Source: Forficula auricularia (lineage: Eukaryota > Arthropoda > Insecta > Dermaptera > Forficulidae). Taken from it: 64,000 nt of DNA. The stretch lies in contig JALMQS010000066.1 of assembly GCA_024734495.1 (NCBI GenBank), positions 6,354,280 through 6,418,279 of the forward strand. The letters are read 5' to 3'. The translations under genes were made by a program, and so were the position numbers. Under the pieces are notes generated by a model that saw nothing but the letters and a program-made list of their open reading frames with translations, searched no databases and was not told the origin of the DNA. Numbering within the stretch: the first letter of the stretch is position 1; each line of letters begins with the position of its first letter. Shown piece by piece: positions 11,591 through 23,020 of the stretch.

Positions 11591-13177
11591 AAGGGTCCGG
11601 ATAGAAGGTTGAAATTCCCTGCCTGGTATATCTTCCAGTTCAAGCGTGTTAAAGACAAGTTCAGACGAGTTTTACTCGAATAAAAATTGTTCTCGTTGAG
11701 GAACTATTAAAATAGTAAGAATACAAAAAAAGGAATAAAAAAAAAAGATGATTTGAGAATCTTTGGAATAATCCATTTCTAATATTTTCTCAATATACAT
11801 ATAAGTTCAGAAATAACTAAAAGTGGTATAGTCAAATCATAGCTTGCTTATAGCAATATAAATAGGAGAAATTTAGGATTTTCTTATAGGACAAGCTGAT
11901 TCATATGCGGAAGATGATCAATCGGAATGTGGAGTTTAAGTCGCAAAATTTAATTTCTGATTCCTTTCCTCAATCACACAAATCATTATCCGCTTGGGGC
12001 GAAAGTCAAAACATATTTTTAAAAAATCTAACTAATTAGAACCTAATATATTAATATAGTTTTTCTACACAATTACAAAAGATACTTCTCTATAAAAATA
12101 TATAGATGTATAATTTTTAAAACAAAATCTTTCCCCAGATGTCAATACTGTTTTGTCATTTTTGCCAACTTCTTCTACAAATAAATAAAATAATTAATTA
12201 ATTTTGTTATTTACAACTGAGGTTGACATTTCAATACATCAATTTAAAGTCTTATTATAAAATAAATATATAGATATATTTGTATATTGAAATTAATTGG
12301 CATTAACCGGATGTCCACCGGTTGAACTTTTTGAAAACGATTCTTATTATCCGAATTGAATCGACGCGAATTTTTCATTATGTTTCTACTTTTTTTCACG
12401 ATTTCTTCACTTTTTTCTTATTTATTACCAATTAAACTTATTTATACTTCCGTCAAAAAATACGTACAAAACACCGCCAGGAAATATATTAAAGTAAAAA
12501 GATAAAAAAAAACTTGAATAAATTGGATTCAACCTCGAAATAGGTTGTTTTTTAAAAGAGTTATTTTTATCTTCCTTTTTTTACTCTTGTACTTCTATCT
12601 CTCTATCTCGCTTGGTTCTTATATTTTGCACATGTCTTTTAGCAAATGGAATTTCCGGCTTGATTCGTCTAATTATATTTTTGTTTCCTTTTCCGTTTCC
12701 TTCGTGTATCTTACCGAGTCAATTTGTTTCTAAAATATTTATGAACATTAATAGAAAAGAAATCTGACGTCACTTGAGACACTTCATGTAACTTCACCAT
12801 ACACTAGCCCTCCTATCGTCTCTTTATATTTATATTATGCTACACAGCAAAAGACATATTTAATTCTAATCGTGCAGAAATAAACAACGGTGATTGAAAA
12901 AAACTTTATCCATAGGGGCTTAAAATATTTAAAAATAAAATAAAACAACTTATGTTCAGTTATTGGACTGAGTTTACTACTGAACACATCTCCCCCAAAT
13001 TAATCATGGATATGAATAATATATATATATAATATCATAGGAAGGCTTTTCATGGATTATTTGTGAGTTTTCAATGGAGGAGTAGGGACAATTTTGTTTA
13101 TTTACCTTGAAAATGCCGAAAAAACGAGCCCATTATGTCGTCAGAGTAAAAGGCGATCACCTGAACCAAATCATACT
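11591..13177. other. AT-rich DNA, no gene seen
   Basis: A small palindrome accggatgtccaccggt lies near 12308. The frame at 12545-12733 is hydrophobic but low in complexity and lacks splice or start support. Nothing else is recognised. Confidence 0.45.
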
Positions 13178-14183
13178 CGATAAAATAATAACTCAAAAAT
13201 AAAATAAAATGCACTAAAGGTATAAAAGAATTATCTAATTTAGTTAAAACTAAATAACGAAATATTAACATGAAATCACTTTTTGAAGTCGGTGCCAAAA
13301 ATATACATTTTATGAATCGAACTCGACGGATCTTACTTAGTACGTTTGACGGAAAAACTCGCTTATATAGTTGTTTAGCACCGACTTCAAAAAGTGATTT
13401 CATGTTAATATTTCGTCGTCTAGTTGTAACTAAATTATATAATTATTTTATACCTTTTAGTGCATTTTATTTTATTTGTTGGATTTAATTTTTTTGAAGT
13501 CGGTTTTATTTTTTTTTTATAAAAATTATTTTTATTTAATGGTGACTTAATATAATACCTTGAATGCATATCGTAAGAGAAAGCGTCGGCCGAATGAATC
13601 AGAAAATGATAATAAAATTCAATTCATAAATATAGAAATTCTCTCGAAACGTTTGCGTGTTTTAAATGAACGTTTTAAGATTGATTTTTTTTATAAAAGA
13701 TTTTATTTATTATAATTTCGATTATTCGCTCATAAGAATTGGAGATTTGCGTTATTTCGTCATTGATCATATCATCAGAACTTGACCAAATTAATATGGG
13801 ACCACCTCTAAGGTACCTCCTTGCCAATAAAAAAAGAATCATCGAAAGCGGTCCACGTGGAAAAAAGTTCTCTATGAACATACATAAAATAAATAAATAG
13901 TTAGGTATCTTGACTATCTTGGAGCTATACTGATCCAAACGGAGAAAGAATCATTAAAATCGGTTCATAAACAAAAAAGTTATGCCTGAACAAACATATC
14001 AAAAAAAGTCCAATACCAATGAAAAAAAACGGGACCAATCGGAAACTACTCGTATACTGAACCCAATGCAAAAAAATAATCAAAATCGGTTTATAATTGG
14101 CGAAGATATCAGGTAACATAGATACAAAAAAAATTCAGTCGTATTGATAACCTCCTCCTTTTTTGAAGTCGGTTAAAAAGTAG
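13178..14183 (+). mobile_element. GACTTC foldback element, copy 2 (left end lost)
   Basis: Collinear with copy 1 but lacking the outermost left motif. Palindromic arms face each other around a loop at about 13297-13375. The right part runs to cctccttttttgaagtcgg at about 14170. The loop segment (key phrase gatcttacttagtacgttt) reads in the opposite orientation to copy 1, relative to the right end. A conserved short frame lies at 13551-13715. There is no transposase. Confidence 0.75.
13551..13715 (+). pseudogene. Short conserved frame inside GACTTC element
   Basis: Fifty-four codons between two stops, with no ATG. The frame has a basic, nuclear-signal-like cluster (RKRKRRPNESENDN), then a charged stretch including EILSKRLRVLNE, and ends at TAA 13713-13715. 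The same frame is open in the copy read on the minus strand near 55145-54985 (KKKRRANESGNDN, then EILSKRLRVLNE). It is split by a duplication in copy 1 (1635 and about 2105). Copies differ mostly at positions that keep similar residues. This suggests a remnant of a real element-encoded protein, possibly an internal exon since there is no start. Its function is unknown. Confidence 0.45.
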
Positions 14184-14321
14184 CTGATATGTATTTCCTT
14201 GGACCAAAATAAATGCCTAATGCAAAGAAAAAATCGATTAGTTTTTCTTTAAATTTTTATTTCAGAAACAAATGGGTCACATGTAGATGGCCCACCCTGT
14301 ACACATAAAACATTCTAAAAA

Positions 14322-14420
14322 TTACCCCCCCCCCCCTCCTATGTAAAGATACATAGCGGAAGAGTGGTTGCCTATAGAGAAAGAAAGAAAACAGACGGAC
14401 GGACGGGGGGGGGGGGGTAA
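14322..14420. repeat. Inverted C-run / G-run pair
   Basis: A run of 12 C (14325-14336) after atta is mirrored by a run of 13 G (14405-14417) before taat, about 70 bp apart. The middle contains gacggacggacgg. It may be a small insertion with C/G-run ends, of the kind also seen near 16660-16822, 56560-56612 and 63225-63443. Confidence 0.5.
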
Positions 14421-15070
14421 TCGACGAGTTAACCCACCTAACTTAAAACCACCCCTGAAGATTCTTCCATCCCACCTTCATGTCTTATAAGATAGGCAAG
14501 CACGCTGTCATATGCATTAAAAGCAAGGTTTGGGTCACTGAAAACCCTATTCTACTAACTAATTTAACTAAACAACACACAAAGAAACTCAAACTAGTTA
14601 TCAAATATTAAAATTTTATTGTTCAATTTGAAAATGAAAAAAAAATATTAAATTTTCCCTTGAAATTAAAGCAATTGATTTTATTTTAAGTTAAGTAAAT
14701 TTTTGAAAAATATTTTAATCAATATTCCTTAATCAATAATTTAATCTAGACTAATATTGAAAACCCTATCCTTCGAAATTAAGTAATTTATCTAAACAAA
14801 ACATAAATTGTTAGCTATAGTTAGCTTCGAATATGTTATCTCCTCTAGTCGTTGTGAAGCGATCATGTTTAAGAATATAATTTATGTGAAATTTAAAACT
14901 TTCATTTAACGTTTAATACTTATATTTATATGCTAGGAGAAAAATTCCTAATTACTTCCCTGATTCCTTAGTTAAATAGCGAAACGGGAGGAATTTGAAA
15001 AACATCAATTAAATCTCAATTATCATTTCTTGCCTGTCTCTCGTTTTATAAGTGGCTGCAATCGGCTTAC
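14421..15070. other. AT-rich DNA, nothing recognised
   Basis: No coding or repeat signal. Confidence 0.45.
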
Positions 15071-15720
15071 TTTTTTTTTTTTTTTTTTTTTGAAGCATTC
15101 CATCGATTGCAAAAATGTGTCATAGCGAAAGGTTAAGTTATTAATAGCCAGGTCGAAGCTCGATCCAAAAACGCCAACTTGGGAATTGGTACTAATTATC
15201 GGCAATGTGAGACAAATGGTCGGGTTGATGGTGTGTGAGTGTTCCGTGGGGCTGGAGGGCTTGGCCTCGCTGTTCCGTGGCGCTGGAGGGCCTAGCCTCG
15301 CTGTCTGCTCAAGCAGAAAGCAGGCCAGCCAACGAACAGAGCAGGAACGACGTTCGACGCTGCTCCAGATCCATTCAGTCGGCAGATTCGGAAAATAAAA
15401 TTTGAAATCGAGTGTATGTGATGAAGAGAAAGCTGCAAACTTTTTCAACTCTCACCCGGGAAGAGAGAGAGCACTTTGACATTTCGAGGAGGCCGACTTT
15501 TTAATTTCAATTCATCTCGCGTCGTCTTTGCCTTGCTCCAGGACAAATTACTCACTTAGAGCAACGAGCGGAATGACCTCAACTCGAATTAGAGGCAAAA
15601 ATGGATTTATTTCTTTTGGGAAAATGTTACGCGCCTCCTCCTTTAAATTAAACGACGCAACTTTCAAATGACCAGAAATAAATCAACGCGTAGGCTGGAG
15701 GGATTAGCATAATCATCTGC
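15071..15720. other. GC-richer island with 31-bp tandem repeat
   Basis: After a run of 21 T (15071-15091), composition rises and stays balanced to about 15720, with several CG dinucleotides. A 31-bp unit beginning gttccgtgg occurs twice (15241-15271 and 15272-15302) with few differences. Overlapping frames exist on both strands (for example 15186-15398 plus), but neither shows splice sites, a domain or consistent codon bias. It may be a promoter or enhancer region, a SINE-like insertion ending in the T run (read on the minus strand this would be a poly-A tail), or unrelated. No function is claimed. Confidence 0.35.
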
Positions 15721-16187
15721 ATTCCTTCCTTTTAATCTTACTAACAGAGATATATGCCTAAATAGACATTTATTAATATTTCGAACTATCCATTTCTTAT
15801 TCTATTATTACATGGAAAAAATTAGTTATGGCAATGGATTAATGATTTATTGATAAGAATTGGGGAATAAGTGAAACATTTTTCAATACATGATACTTTA
15901 CAGATTTGATGATATGACAATTTATGGTACCTGTTCAAACGTAAAACGAGATCCACTAGACTAGATACAATGGTGCATGTCTGTGAGTCTATCTTTTAGA
16001 CCATCGTGGCTAAACTAATTAAGATACAAACTTAAAATTTATTAAAATTTAGGGAACGCGGTGTTGGTTCCGTAGTGACAACGATTACTTTAAAGAGTAT
16101 CCTTTCCATTGTAATTTTCATGGGGAAATTTTTCACATTATTGGTTTCCCATTCCCTTCCCTTGAAGGAATCAGATTATAGCAGGTC
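15721..16187. other. AT-rich DNA, nothing recognised
   Basis: Near 16040-16085 a short stretch resembles the start of repeat R-B. No gene. Confidence 0.4.
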
Positions 16188-16275
16188 AAATATTTCCAGC
16201 GAGTCGGGCTTGAACCCGCGCTAGCTTGATTAGAAGGCATGCTCTTTTACCATCGGCCAACTTGACTCCAATATT
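16188..16275 (-). repeat. tRNA-like SINE head or tRNA pseudogene
   Basis: On the minus strand, ttggccgatggtaaaagagc resembles a D arm / A box and gcgggttcaagcccg a T arm / B box. GAGTC near the start can pair with GACTC near the end as an acceptor-like stem. The anticodon arm does not fold properly and the T stem is imperfect, so a functional tRNA is unlikely. Confidence 0.55.
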
Positions 16276-17717
16276 AGGTGTATGGAAACGGAACCCCTGG
16301 GATGCAAGTCCGATTCACACTTGGCGGGCTTATTTTTCTTTTTGTTTGTCTGTATTCTGATACTAACCATGAGTCCCGAATGAAAGATGGTAAAAAGTTA
16401 ATTCTCATTCTGAAATTGTTTGTATTTCTAAAACGAAGAATTTGGGTTTTCTAGGGCCTAAGAACTTTCTGAGTTGACAAATCCAGAAAAACACTAATAA
16501 AACAATTCGTTCTAAGAAGAGTTTCAAACTGAATATGAGCTGAAATTTGATAGCAAGTTTTAATTAAAAAAATGAATCTTCATGTCAAGTTTCAGCTTTG
16601 AAGCTCAAACGAAAAAATTGCGAGGTGGGTTTAGGACAGAGCGTATCATTGAAATTTCTGGGAGGGGGGGGTTGGAAATTGTTGCATTTTACCATTATAT
16701 GGTAAAAATAAAAGCGGTCAAGTTTTATAACTTCAACAAAAGGTAATAAATAGCTCTTCTATTTCTTTAGAACTGAATAAAATGGGGGGGGGGGTACTTT
16801 TCATAAAACTGGGAGGGGGGGGCACCCCTGAGTATGGTACCACTTCTTAGAAGAAGATGAACTCGTGAAGCCTGTCGGCGTTTATTTGGACATTGCGCCT
16901 TCAACGAGCTGTAATCTTTTAAATACAAGTGATTGATTTTCTCTTGAGCATTAAAGAGGCTCACAAAAGAATCTGCGAATCATTTCTCGATTGAATCGAA
17001 AGAACATTACCTTTCTCTAAAGGATTTTTAAACTTGTTAAATGGCTTTATAATAATCCACTGAAACTTGTCAGCCAAGGATTTAAATATTTATCAGCAAA
17101 ACATTAATTGAGAAGCAAGAGTAACATTTAAACTTTTCGAGATCGTTAGAGTTCGATCAAGGTGAGAATAGAAAAAAGAAAGAGACAATCGAGTGGGCGA
17201 ATAGGATTAGCAATAACCGGCACCCAATTCGAGAACTCCTACCGAAATATTAATATTATAATACTGGCTTCTTTTTATTTGAGACATAGATAAACGTAAC
17301 GTAACAATTAGAATTGACTATAACCGTTAGTAATGGTTGCGTCAACGAATTCCTGAACAAATTCTAAGGATTTTTATTTTCAATAAATCATTCACATCTT
17401 TTAACAGAAATTTATTTATTTATTCCGAAAATATTTTTACTAGGGGCCTGCTCCCCATTTATAGTTTGCATCATCGTCATAGTGTATTGAGTCCTAAGAT
17501 TGGTTTGACGCCGCTCGATCGTCGAATTTAACTATCTGGTCTAGATTAATTACATACATCTGGGATGAAAAAATCATTTGAATATTTTTATGTGATTCTT
17601 ATAGATTTTCAGTTGCTCAATCCGAAAATAAACTTCTTTTTTGCGTATCACGTCACATTTTTAATTAATGACAGTAAATACACCATATATAAGTGGACTT
17701 ACTCATTTTGGCCTCTA
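16276..17717. other. AT-rich DNA with G runs, no gene
   Basis: G runs at about 16664-16671, 16784-16794 and 16811-16822 stand out. The remaining sequence shows no coding signal. Confidence 0.45.
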
Positions 17718-18535
17718 TCAGGTGTACAAGTATGAAATGGGGATTTTTTTTTTTCTAAAAAAACATGTTAAATTCAGAAGAATGATAAGTTTTTGATTCA
17801 AAGTATACATAGTATAAGTATACATATACATTTTTCCCATCTTTCGAGAAATTTGTGAATACTTCGCCAGTAAAAAAACTTCCCCTTTTGCTGCAATCCA
17901 TTCATCGAGCTAGTTTTCTACATCTTTGTACGAACCAAAGCGCTGCTCAGCAAGTGCGTGACCCATCGTTGCAAACAAATGGTAATCGGAGTGAGTAAGC
18001 CACATGGGGTAGAACTTCCCAGCTGAGTGCTTCCAACGTCTCGCGAACCGGTTTTTCGGTATATGATGGACCATTGTCATGGAGAAAAATTATTTTGTCT
18101 TTTTTGAAATTCTGATCGTTTTTTGAGCAGTGAACTGTTCAAACCGATCAATTGTTGTTGGTAGCGTTTGGTATCAATCGTTTTCGTCCAACAATGCTTG
18201 AAATTCTGCATCTTAGCTTTTTGGGGTTTTCCGTGTTCCTTGTCTACAACATCAAAATCACCGTTTTTGAAACGATATGATTCAGCAGTAGTTCTCTTCA
18301 AATGAAAACAAAAAATTAATGCTGTCGGTGAATGGTCTTATTTGGCAAATATTTCGACATATTGAACACAACAAAACAATATACTATGCAAACACTTTTC
18401 AATTTATCACTTATCCGCGTTTGACACTTGTTGATGGAGCAACAAAGTGTCATCTATGTCAAATCTTTATGCTACACATTGAATTGGTACGTCATCTGTT
18501 TCTCTATTTTATCCATTTTATACTTGTACACCTAG
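17718..18535 (-). mobile_element. mariner-type element, internally deleted
   Basis: Inverted termini AGGTGTACAAGTAT plus a few more matching bases start at 17720 and end (reverse) at 18533. TA dinucleotides immediately flank the element (17716-17717 and 18536-18537), the target duplication of Tc1/mariner elements. At about 820 bp it is shorter than the roughly 1.3 kb typical of mariner. The transposase inside is on the minus strand and has lost its middle. The element is dead by itself, but ends of this sort could be recognised by an intact relative. Confidence 0.85.
17836..18301 (-). pseudogene. Relic of mariner transposase
   Basis: Reading from 18301 down, KRTTAESYR and FKNGDFDVVDKE match the mariner N-terminal DNA-binding half but are joined directly, so the segment between is missing. 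The frame then jumps to a form of RYQQQL and LLKKRSEFQKR that normally precedes the second catalytic aspartate, so the first catalytic region is also lost. After a frameshift, FLHDNGPSYTEKPVRETLEA carries the second Asp (HDN). The third-Asp region (usually SPDLAPSDYHLF) is interrupted by a small deletion leaving SDYHLF in another frame, followed by MGHALAEQRFGSY and an in-frame stop. Spacing around the deletion fits the DD34D class. The pseudogene is disrupted by deletions, frameshifts and stops. Confidence 0.85.
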
Positions 18536-18537
18536 TA

Positions 18538-19198
18538 AAAATACTTCTTTTATTGTCTATTTAAATTTTTTTTAATATTCTATTTATCTGCAAATTGAAG
18601 AAAAAAATAAAATACCATTATCTTAATTTTTGAGTAAATTATGACGGTTTGAAATGAATGAAAAATTAAGAAAACAAATTCCAATTTGTAAACAAAGAAA
18701 TTGTGATGTGATTGGATTTTTTCAGCCACCAATTTCTACTTTTTTGAGTGTAGAGACTAGAATACTACTCAATAATACCAACAACTTTTCAAAAGTTAAA
18801 TTTTACAAATACCATAATTGTTTCAATGAAATTAAATATGACTAGAATAAATAATTAAACAAATAAATACATTCCTCCAAAAGGTTGTAAATTTAACAGA
18901 ACCATTTGAAATGACTAGATTAGTAAATTAATCATAACACTCATTTATTTCAAAACATTATAAATATGGAGTTTTATATCATAAAATTTTGTATACTAAT
19001 TAAGTGGTAAATATTCTATTTAGTATTTACTATTTAATTCATTTTCAGAAATATAAAAAATGAAGGAAATAAATTGTGCAGTAATTATAATAATGAAGTG
19101 AAGCAAATATATTTATGTGATCATATTCACTCTTTAAAGACCCGGCCACACATAATGCAAAGATCTTATTAAATTTTTCCTTATATATATTTTTTCTC
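18538..19198. other. AT-rich DNA, nothing recognised
   Basis: The frame at 18654-18845 has no family resemblance or splice support. Confidence 0.45.
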
Positions 19199-19787
19199 AT
19201 AGTCCAAGATCCCGACTTAGGTCAACCTTCACCTATCGAGTTTCCTAATTAAATTAATATTTTGATAATATAATGTATTAATTTTGATAATATAATGTAT
19301 TAATAAATAAAACTTCATAGGGTCGACATCCAATTTCCCTGCATAGCTATTTTATCTAATTTATTAGATTTATTCATTTTTATTTATTTATTGGTTATTT
19401 ATTTTTTTTTATTTATTTTTTTAATTATCTACATTTTCATATAAAACAATAAAAGAAACTCTATAACTACAAAATATTAATTCGAAGTTACCTGTTGATA
19501 TCCTGTCTACCTGGACTTATGCAGAGAAAAATGATGGCGACCCAACTTTGGCATTTTATATACATATTTTACTTACTCTCGATTGGTAATATATTAACCG
19601 GAAACTCGATAACTACATTTATGTAATAAAATTAACAACTTCAATTTTTTATTAAAAATAGCTATGCAGGGAAATTGGATGTCGACCCTATCAAGTTTTG
19701 TTTATTAATACATTATATTATTAAAATATTAATTTCATTAGGAAACTCAATAGGTGAAGGTCGACCTAATTCGGGATCTTAGAGTAT
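19199..19787. mobile_element. Foldback element, about 130-bp inverted ends
   Basis: The left arm (agatcccgacttaggtc, cttcacctatcgag, then ggtcgacatccaatttccctg) is mirrored by the right arm from about 19660 to 19785. The left arm contains a 22-bp unit (ttttgataatataatgtatt) twice in tandem that occurs once on the right. The centre (19360-19640) has no ORF. It is a non-autonomous DNA element or a palindromic insertion. Confidence 0.75.
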
Positions 19788-20989
19788 TATTCTAGGATTA
19801 GGTAATCAATTCTGGCATAAGTATTGGTGGCGCTAATGGCCACGGCAGTCATTGCGCCCTTAAAAATTAAAAAATAAAGTATTGGTGATGCCTCTTGCAT
19901 GCATACATATAAAAAATATCAGATACTAAAATTCAATCTAATTGAATACTACAAATTTTGAGTCATGGTGTCCAAATTTTTTTTTTACTCTATAATACCA
20001 ACAAATTGAACTTTGAAGTTGACCAGGGCGCCAGACCAAAAATTAGTATTTGAACTAATACATGTATGGTAGTAATATGATAATGCTTCGAAAGTTTATT
20101 CAATAATAGCCAAGATCTAAATAGGGAAAATGAATATTATCTTAAAGTAAAATCTGAAATTCTTATGATAATGGGTTTTTCTAGAATATGAGATATAAAT
20201 CTTATTGAAATCTTGTTGGTGTTGTTTTTATTAAATTGATTATTCACATTACAAATTAAAGATTAGATTAAGATAAATCTAAAAGATCAATTAGAAAAGA
20301 AAAAGAAATTTAAGTTCCAAAATATTTGAATACGTATATTTTATCTAAAGTATCTTAGAAATAAATAAATAATACAAAATAGATTTGTTTTGATGCAAAC
20401 GATTAATTAATAATTAGTGGTCGTTATAGCAGTTGAAATACTCCAGAGTGTTGACTTAAACTGAGAAAAAGAAGAGGCTGACTGGCCGAGAGCCAAACAC
20501 GTTTTGTTTCAACCTCTATTCTAAATCTAAACAACGCATACTGACTTGGAAGATTCACAGAAACATCACCTCAAACAATTCAAAGGTTGCTACGAAACAA
20601 AAACATTTCAACTTCCCACTTGCATTTAATTCTTGATACCAGCAGTATCAATACCAGTCTCAAAACTAACATTCTCAATCTTTTTTATGATTTCATACTA
20701 AAAAAAGGCTGAATCGCGACCAGGATGAAGCTGGACTTGTTTTGCGAGGGCTATACAGTATATGTAAAATTTTCTACGCACCAAAGTCGTTCTCTATACA
20801 AGTTGAATATTTCAATGAGTATGTAAACATAAAAGAAATGTGATTTTTTCCTATCGATAAGAAAACTATCAAATCTTATAAAAACTTAAGATATCGATAT
20901 ATACCGTAATTCATATTTGTCGCTTAAATGCAAACCTTTATCGGGTTTTTGCGAGGAATTTTTAAATTACTTTTTGTCTTTTGATTGAA
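19788..20989. other. Mostly AT-rich, one more complex stretch
   Basis: 20430-20760 is less AT-biased than its flanks but has stops in every frame and no recognised motif. Nothing else was seen. Confidence 0.4.
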
Positions 20990-21215
20990 ATCTATGGTCA
21001 TGTTATTTGTTAATGAGCATACATTTCTATTTTTTTTCTTTTTATTTTTTTTTTTGTACTTGTTTATTATTTGTTAAATTGTTATAGTTAATTTGTTTTG
21101 ATGTTTGTTAATAATGTATTCTAGCTAGATTTTATTGATGTTTGGAGGACCTAGCAATCGAGGACTTGTGCCTCTAAGCAAGTCGAGGAATAAAGATTTA
21201 TTTATTTAAATAATT
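20990..21215 (+). repeat. Possible LINE 3' untranslated tail
   Basis: A T-rich stretch is followed by cctctaagcaagtcgagg and then aataaagatttatttattta. This resembles the terminal part of non-LTR elements, where a poly-A signal precedes a simple A/T tail. No coding part is present, so the family cannot be named. Confidence 0.4.
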
Positions 21216-21339
21216 TTTTCTCGAGTCTAGTTCAGCAGTTTCTGAAAGAAATTAGTTATAAAAACCAGCTGAAATCGGCTACTTTCACGCCTTCGTTTTA
21301 AAGAAAATCAAATTCTAAAAAATACAGCATTAATCGCTT

Positions 21340-21560
21340 TACACTGATATTCTGAACATCGGAATAAAAAATATTTTTTATTTTTGACCCCACAAAAAAT
21401 TTGATGCAAAAAATCAAATCTTGGAACTATTTTTGATTTCGGATAAAGTAGACACATATAACTGGTAAATTTCAAGACTATATCTTATTAGTCTACGAGC
21501 TAAAATGCTCTTAGAGACAAACATCCATTTTACTTTTGTACGGAACCCTAAAAGTTTATT
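21340..21560 (-). repeat. Dispersed repeat R-A, copy 2
   Basis: Inverted relative to the 8240 copy: gaccccacaaaaaa, gtagacacatataac, then cttttgtacggaaccctaaa at the end. Confidence 0.6.
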
Positions 21561-22064
21561 GCTGAGACTTTGTTAACCTTCCGATCTTCTCTGGCTAGAC
21601 ACCTATTTAAGCTAAAACATTGGAATTAAGCATGCAGATCGAGTTTGATAATTCCTCAAAGAGTACATCAATCATCAAAGATGAAAAATATAATTTGAGA
21701 CATCTCTCAAGATGAGAAATGCTTTAAAAAATAGTCGCACACATGATCAAATAGATAGATACCGTTGCATAGGTCTTTTAACATCTAAAAAACAATTTAT
21801 CATATTTCTCGCATTTTGTAACAAAAAGAGTCCTCACAATAATTCCCTCTTCTAACTTTTCATCAACTCTTTGATTTAGAAATTATTATAGCATACAGTG
21901 AGTTTTTCTACAAAAATTATTTTAATCATCATGACAAATACAAAAACTACAGTCCCTGGATATGCGAGGCTTAATTCTATGTCGTCGAGTTTTATTAAAT
22001 GAGTATTAACACACCATATTAAAAAAGATCATCACTACCTACCATTAAGAAATAAACTGCAACG
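21561..22064. other. AT-rich DNA, nothing recognised
   Basis: No coding or repeat signal. Confidence 0.45.
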
Positions 22065-22175
22065 GATCGTTGCTAAACTTTATCCAAAGTCATTTGAAAT
22101 ATTAATATGTTTATTCCTTTATTAGTGATCAGATATCACTGGCTATTTGAAGTCCATGTAGTCTTTACCTGAGGA
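22065..22175 (+). repeat. Dispersed repeat R-C, right part
   Basis: ctaaactttatccaaagtca through atatcactggctatttg and gtccatgt recurs at about 36793-36880, where it is fused to the part found at 11480-11590. Confidence 0.6.
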
Positions 22176-22215
22176 CCCTTTGAAGTCACGCTTAGCGCGA
22201 GACCGATTCATGCTT

Positions 22216-22600
22216 TGGTTAAAGTAAAAAGCAAAATCAAATTAATAAAATGGAACTGGGAAAACTCGAATGTTTATAAGGTAAACTCTACCTTTTCTAT
22301 TCTCTACCTATTTAAAGCTTATGTAAAAATTATCCTTTCATACCTGTACTTGATGACTTACATATAATAAGCTCTGGAGGTCTGGAGCATTCCATCAACG
22401 ACTGGACGCGCCTAGCTCATACGCAGCTTTCATTCTTCTGCGCGCAATATGTTGCCTAAATAGAGGCGCACTAACTTCAAGACTACATTTTGAGAATTTT
22501 AATTATTACAATTATTTATTTATATTTTATAATTCAATATTTTTCTTATACGTGCAAAAAAATTGAATTAGTTAAAAAGCTTTAAATGAAAAAATAATCC
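22216..22600 (+). repeat. Dispersed repeat R-F, copy 2
   Basis: Matches 6915-7310 over nearly its whole length, including the GC-richer core with cgcctagctcatacgcagct. Small indels differ between the copies (for example an insertion near 22378-22385 and a deletion near 22475). Confidence 0.7.
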
Positions 22601-22789
22601 AAATTCAAGTCCGCAATGGATAAAGTAAAAAAGCAGCTAGATTCAGTTAGATAAAAAAAGCATGACAAATTGGATATTTGATGACCGCCAAAACCTTCAT
22701 ATTAAATTGAATTAAATTAAACAAAAAAATAAATAAATAAATAAAAACAAATTGAACTTAATTCTACTTAATGAAATCTTTAGAGGAAT

Positions 22790-23020
22790 ACCTCACACCC
22801 AATGAAGAAAATATTTTTTATTTTCGACCCCACAAAAAAATTTAGTACTCCCCAAAATAATCATCGATATGACTGTGATTTTGGCTAAAATAAATACATA
22901 GACATAAATATCAAGTTTATATTTTATTTAGTACAAATCACCGACATAAGAGAGACAAATAGGCAAACAATGTATCGACACTGATAGGGTTCTGTTTTAA
23001 ATTTGAACGCAACCCTAAAA
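22790..23020 (-). repeat. Dispersed repeat R-A, copy 3
   Basis: ttcgaccccacaaaaaaat, then ataaatatcaagtttatat, then gatagggttctgtttt. This is the order of the 21340 copy. Confidence 0.55.

Noticed and set aside
15023..15448. 141-codon minus-strand frame
   Set aside because: It includes a lysine run made by the T tract and a tandem repeat, and has no domain or splice sites.
16188..16275. Functional tRNA gene
   Set aside because: Internal promoter-like boxes exist, but the anticodon arm and T stem do not form properly.
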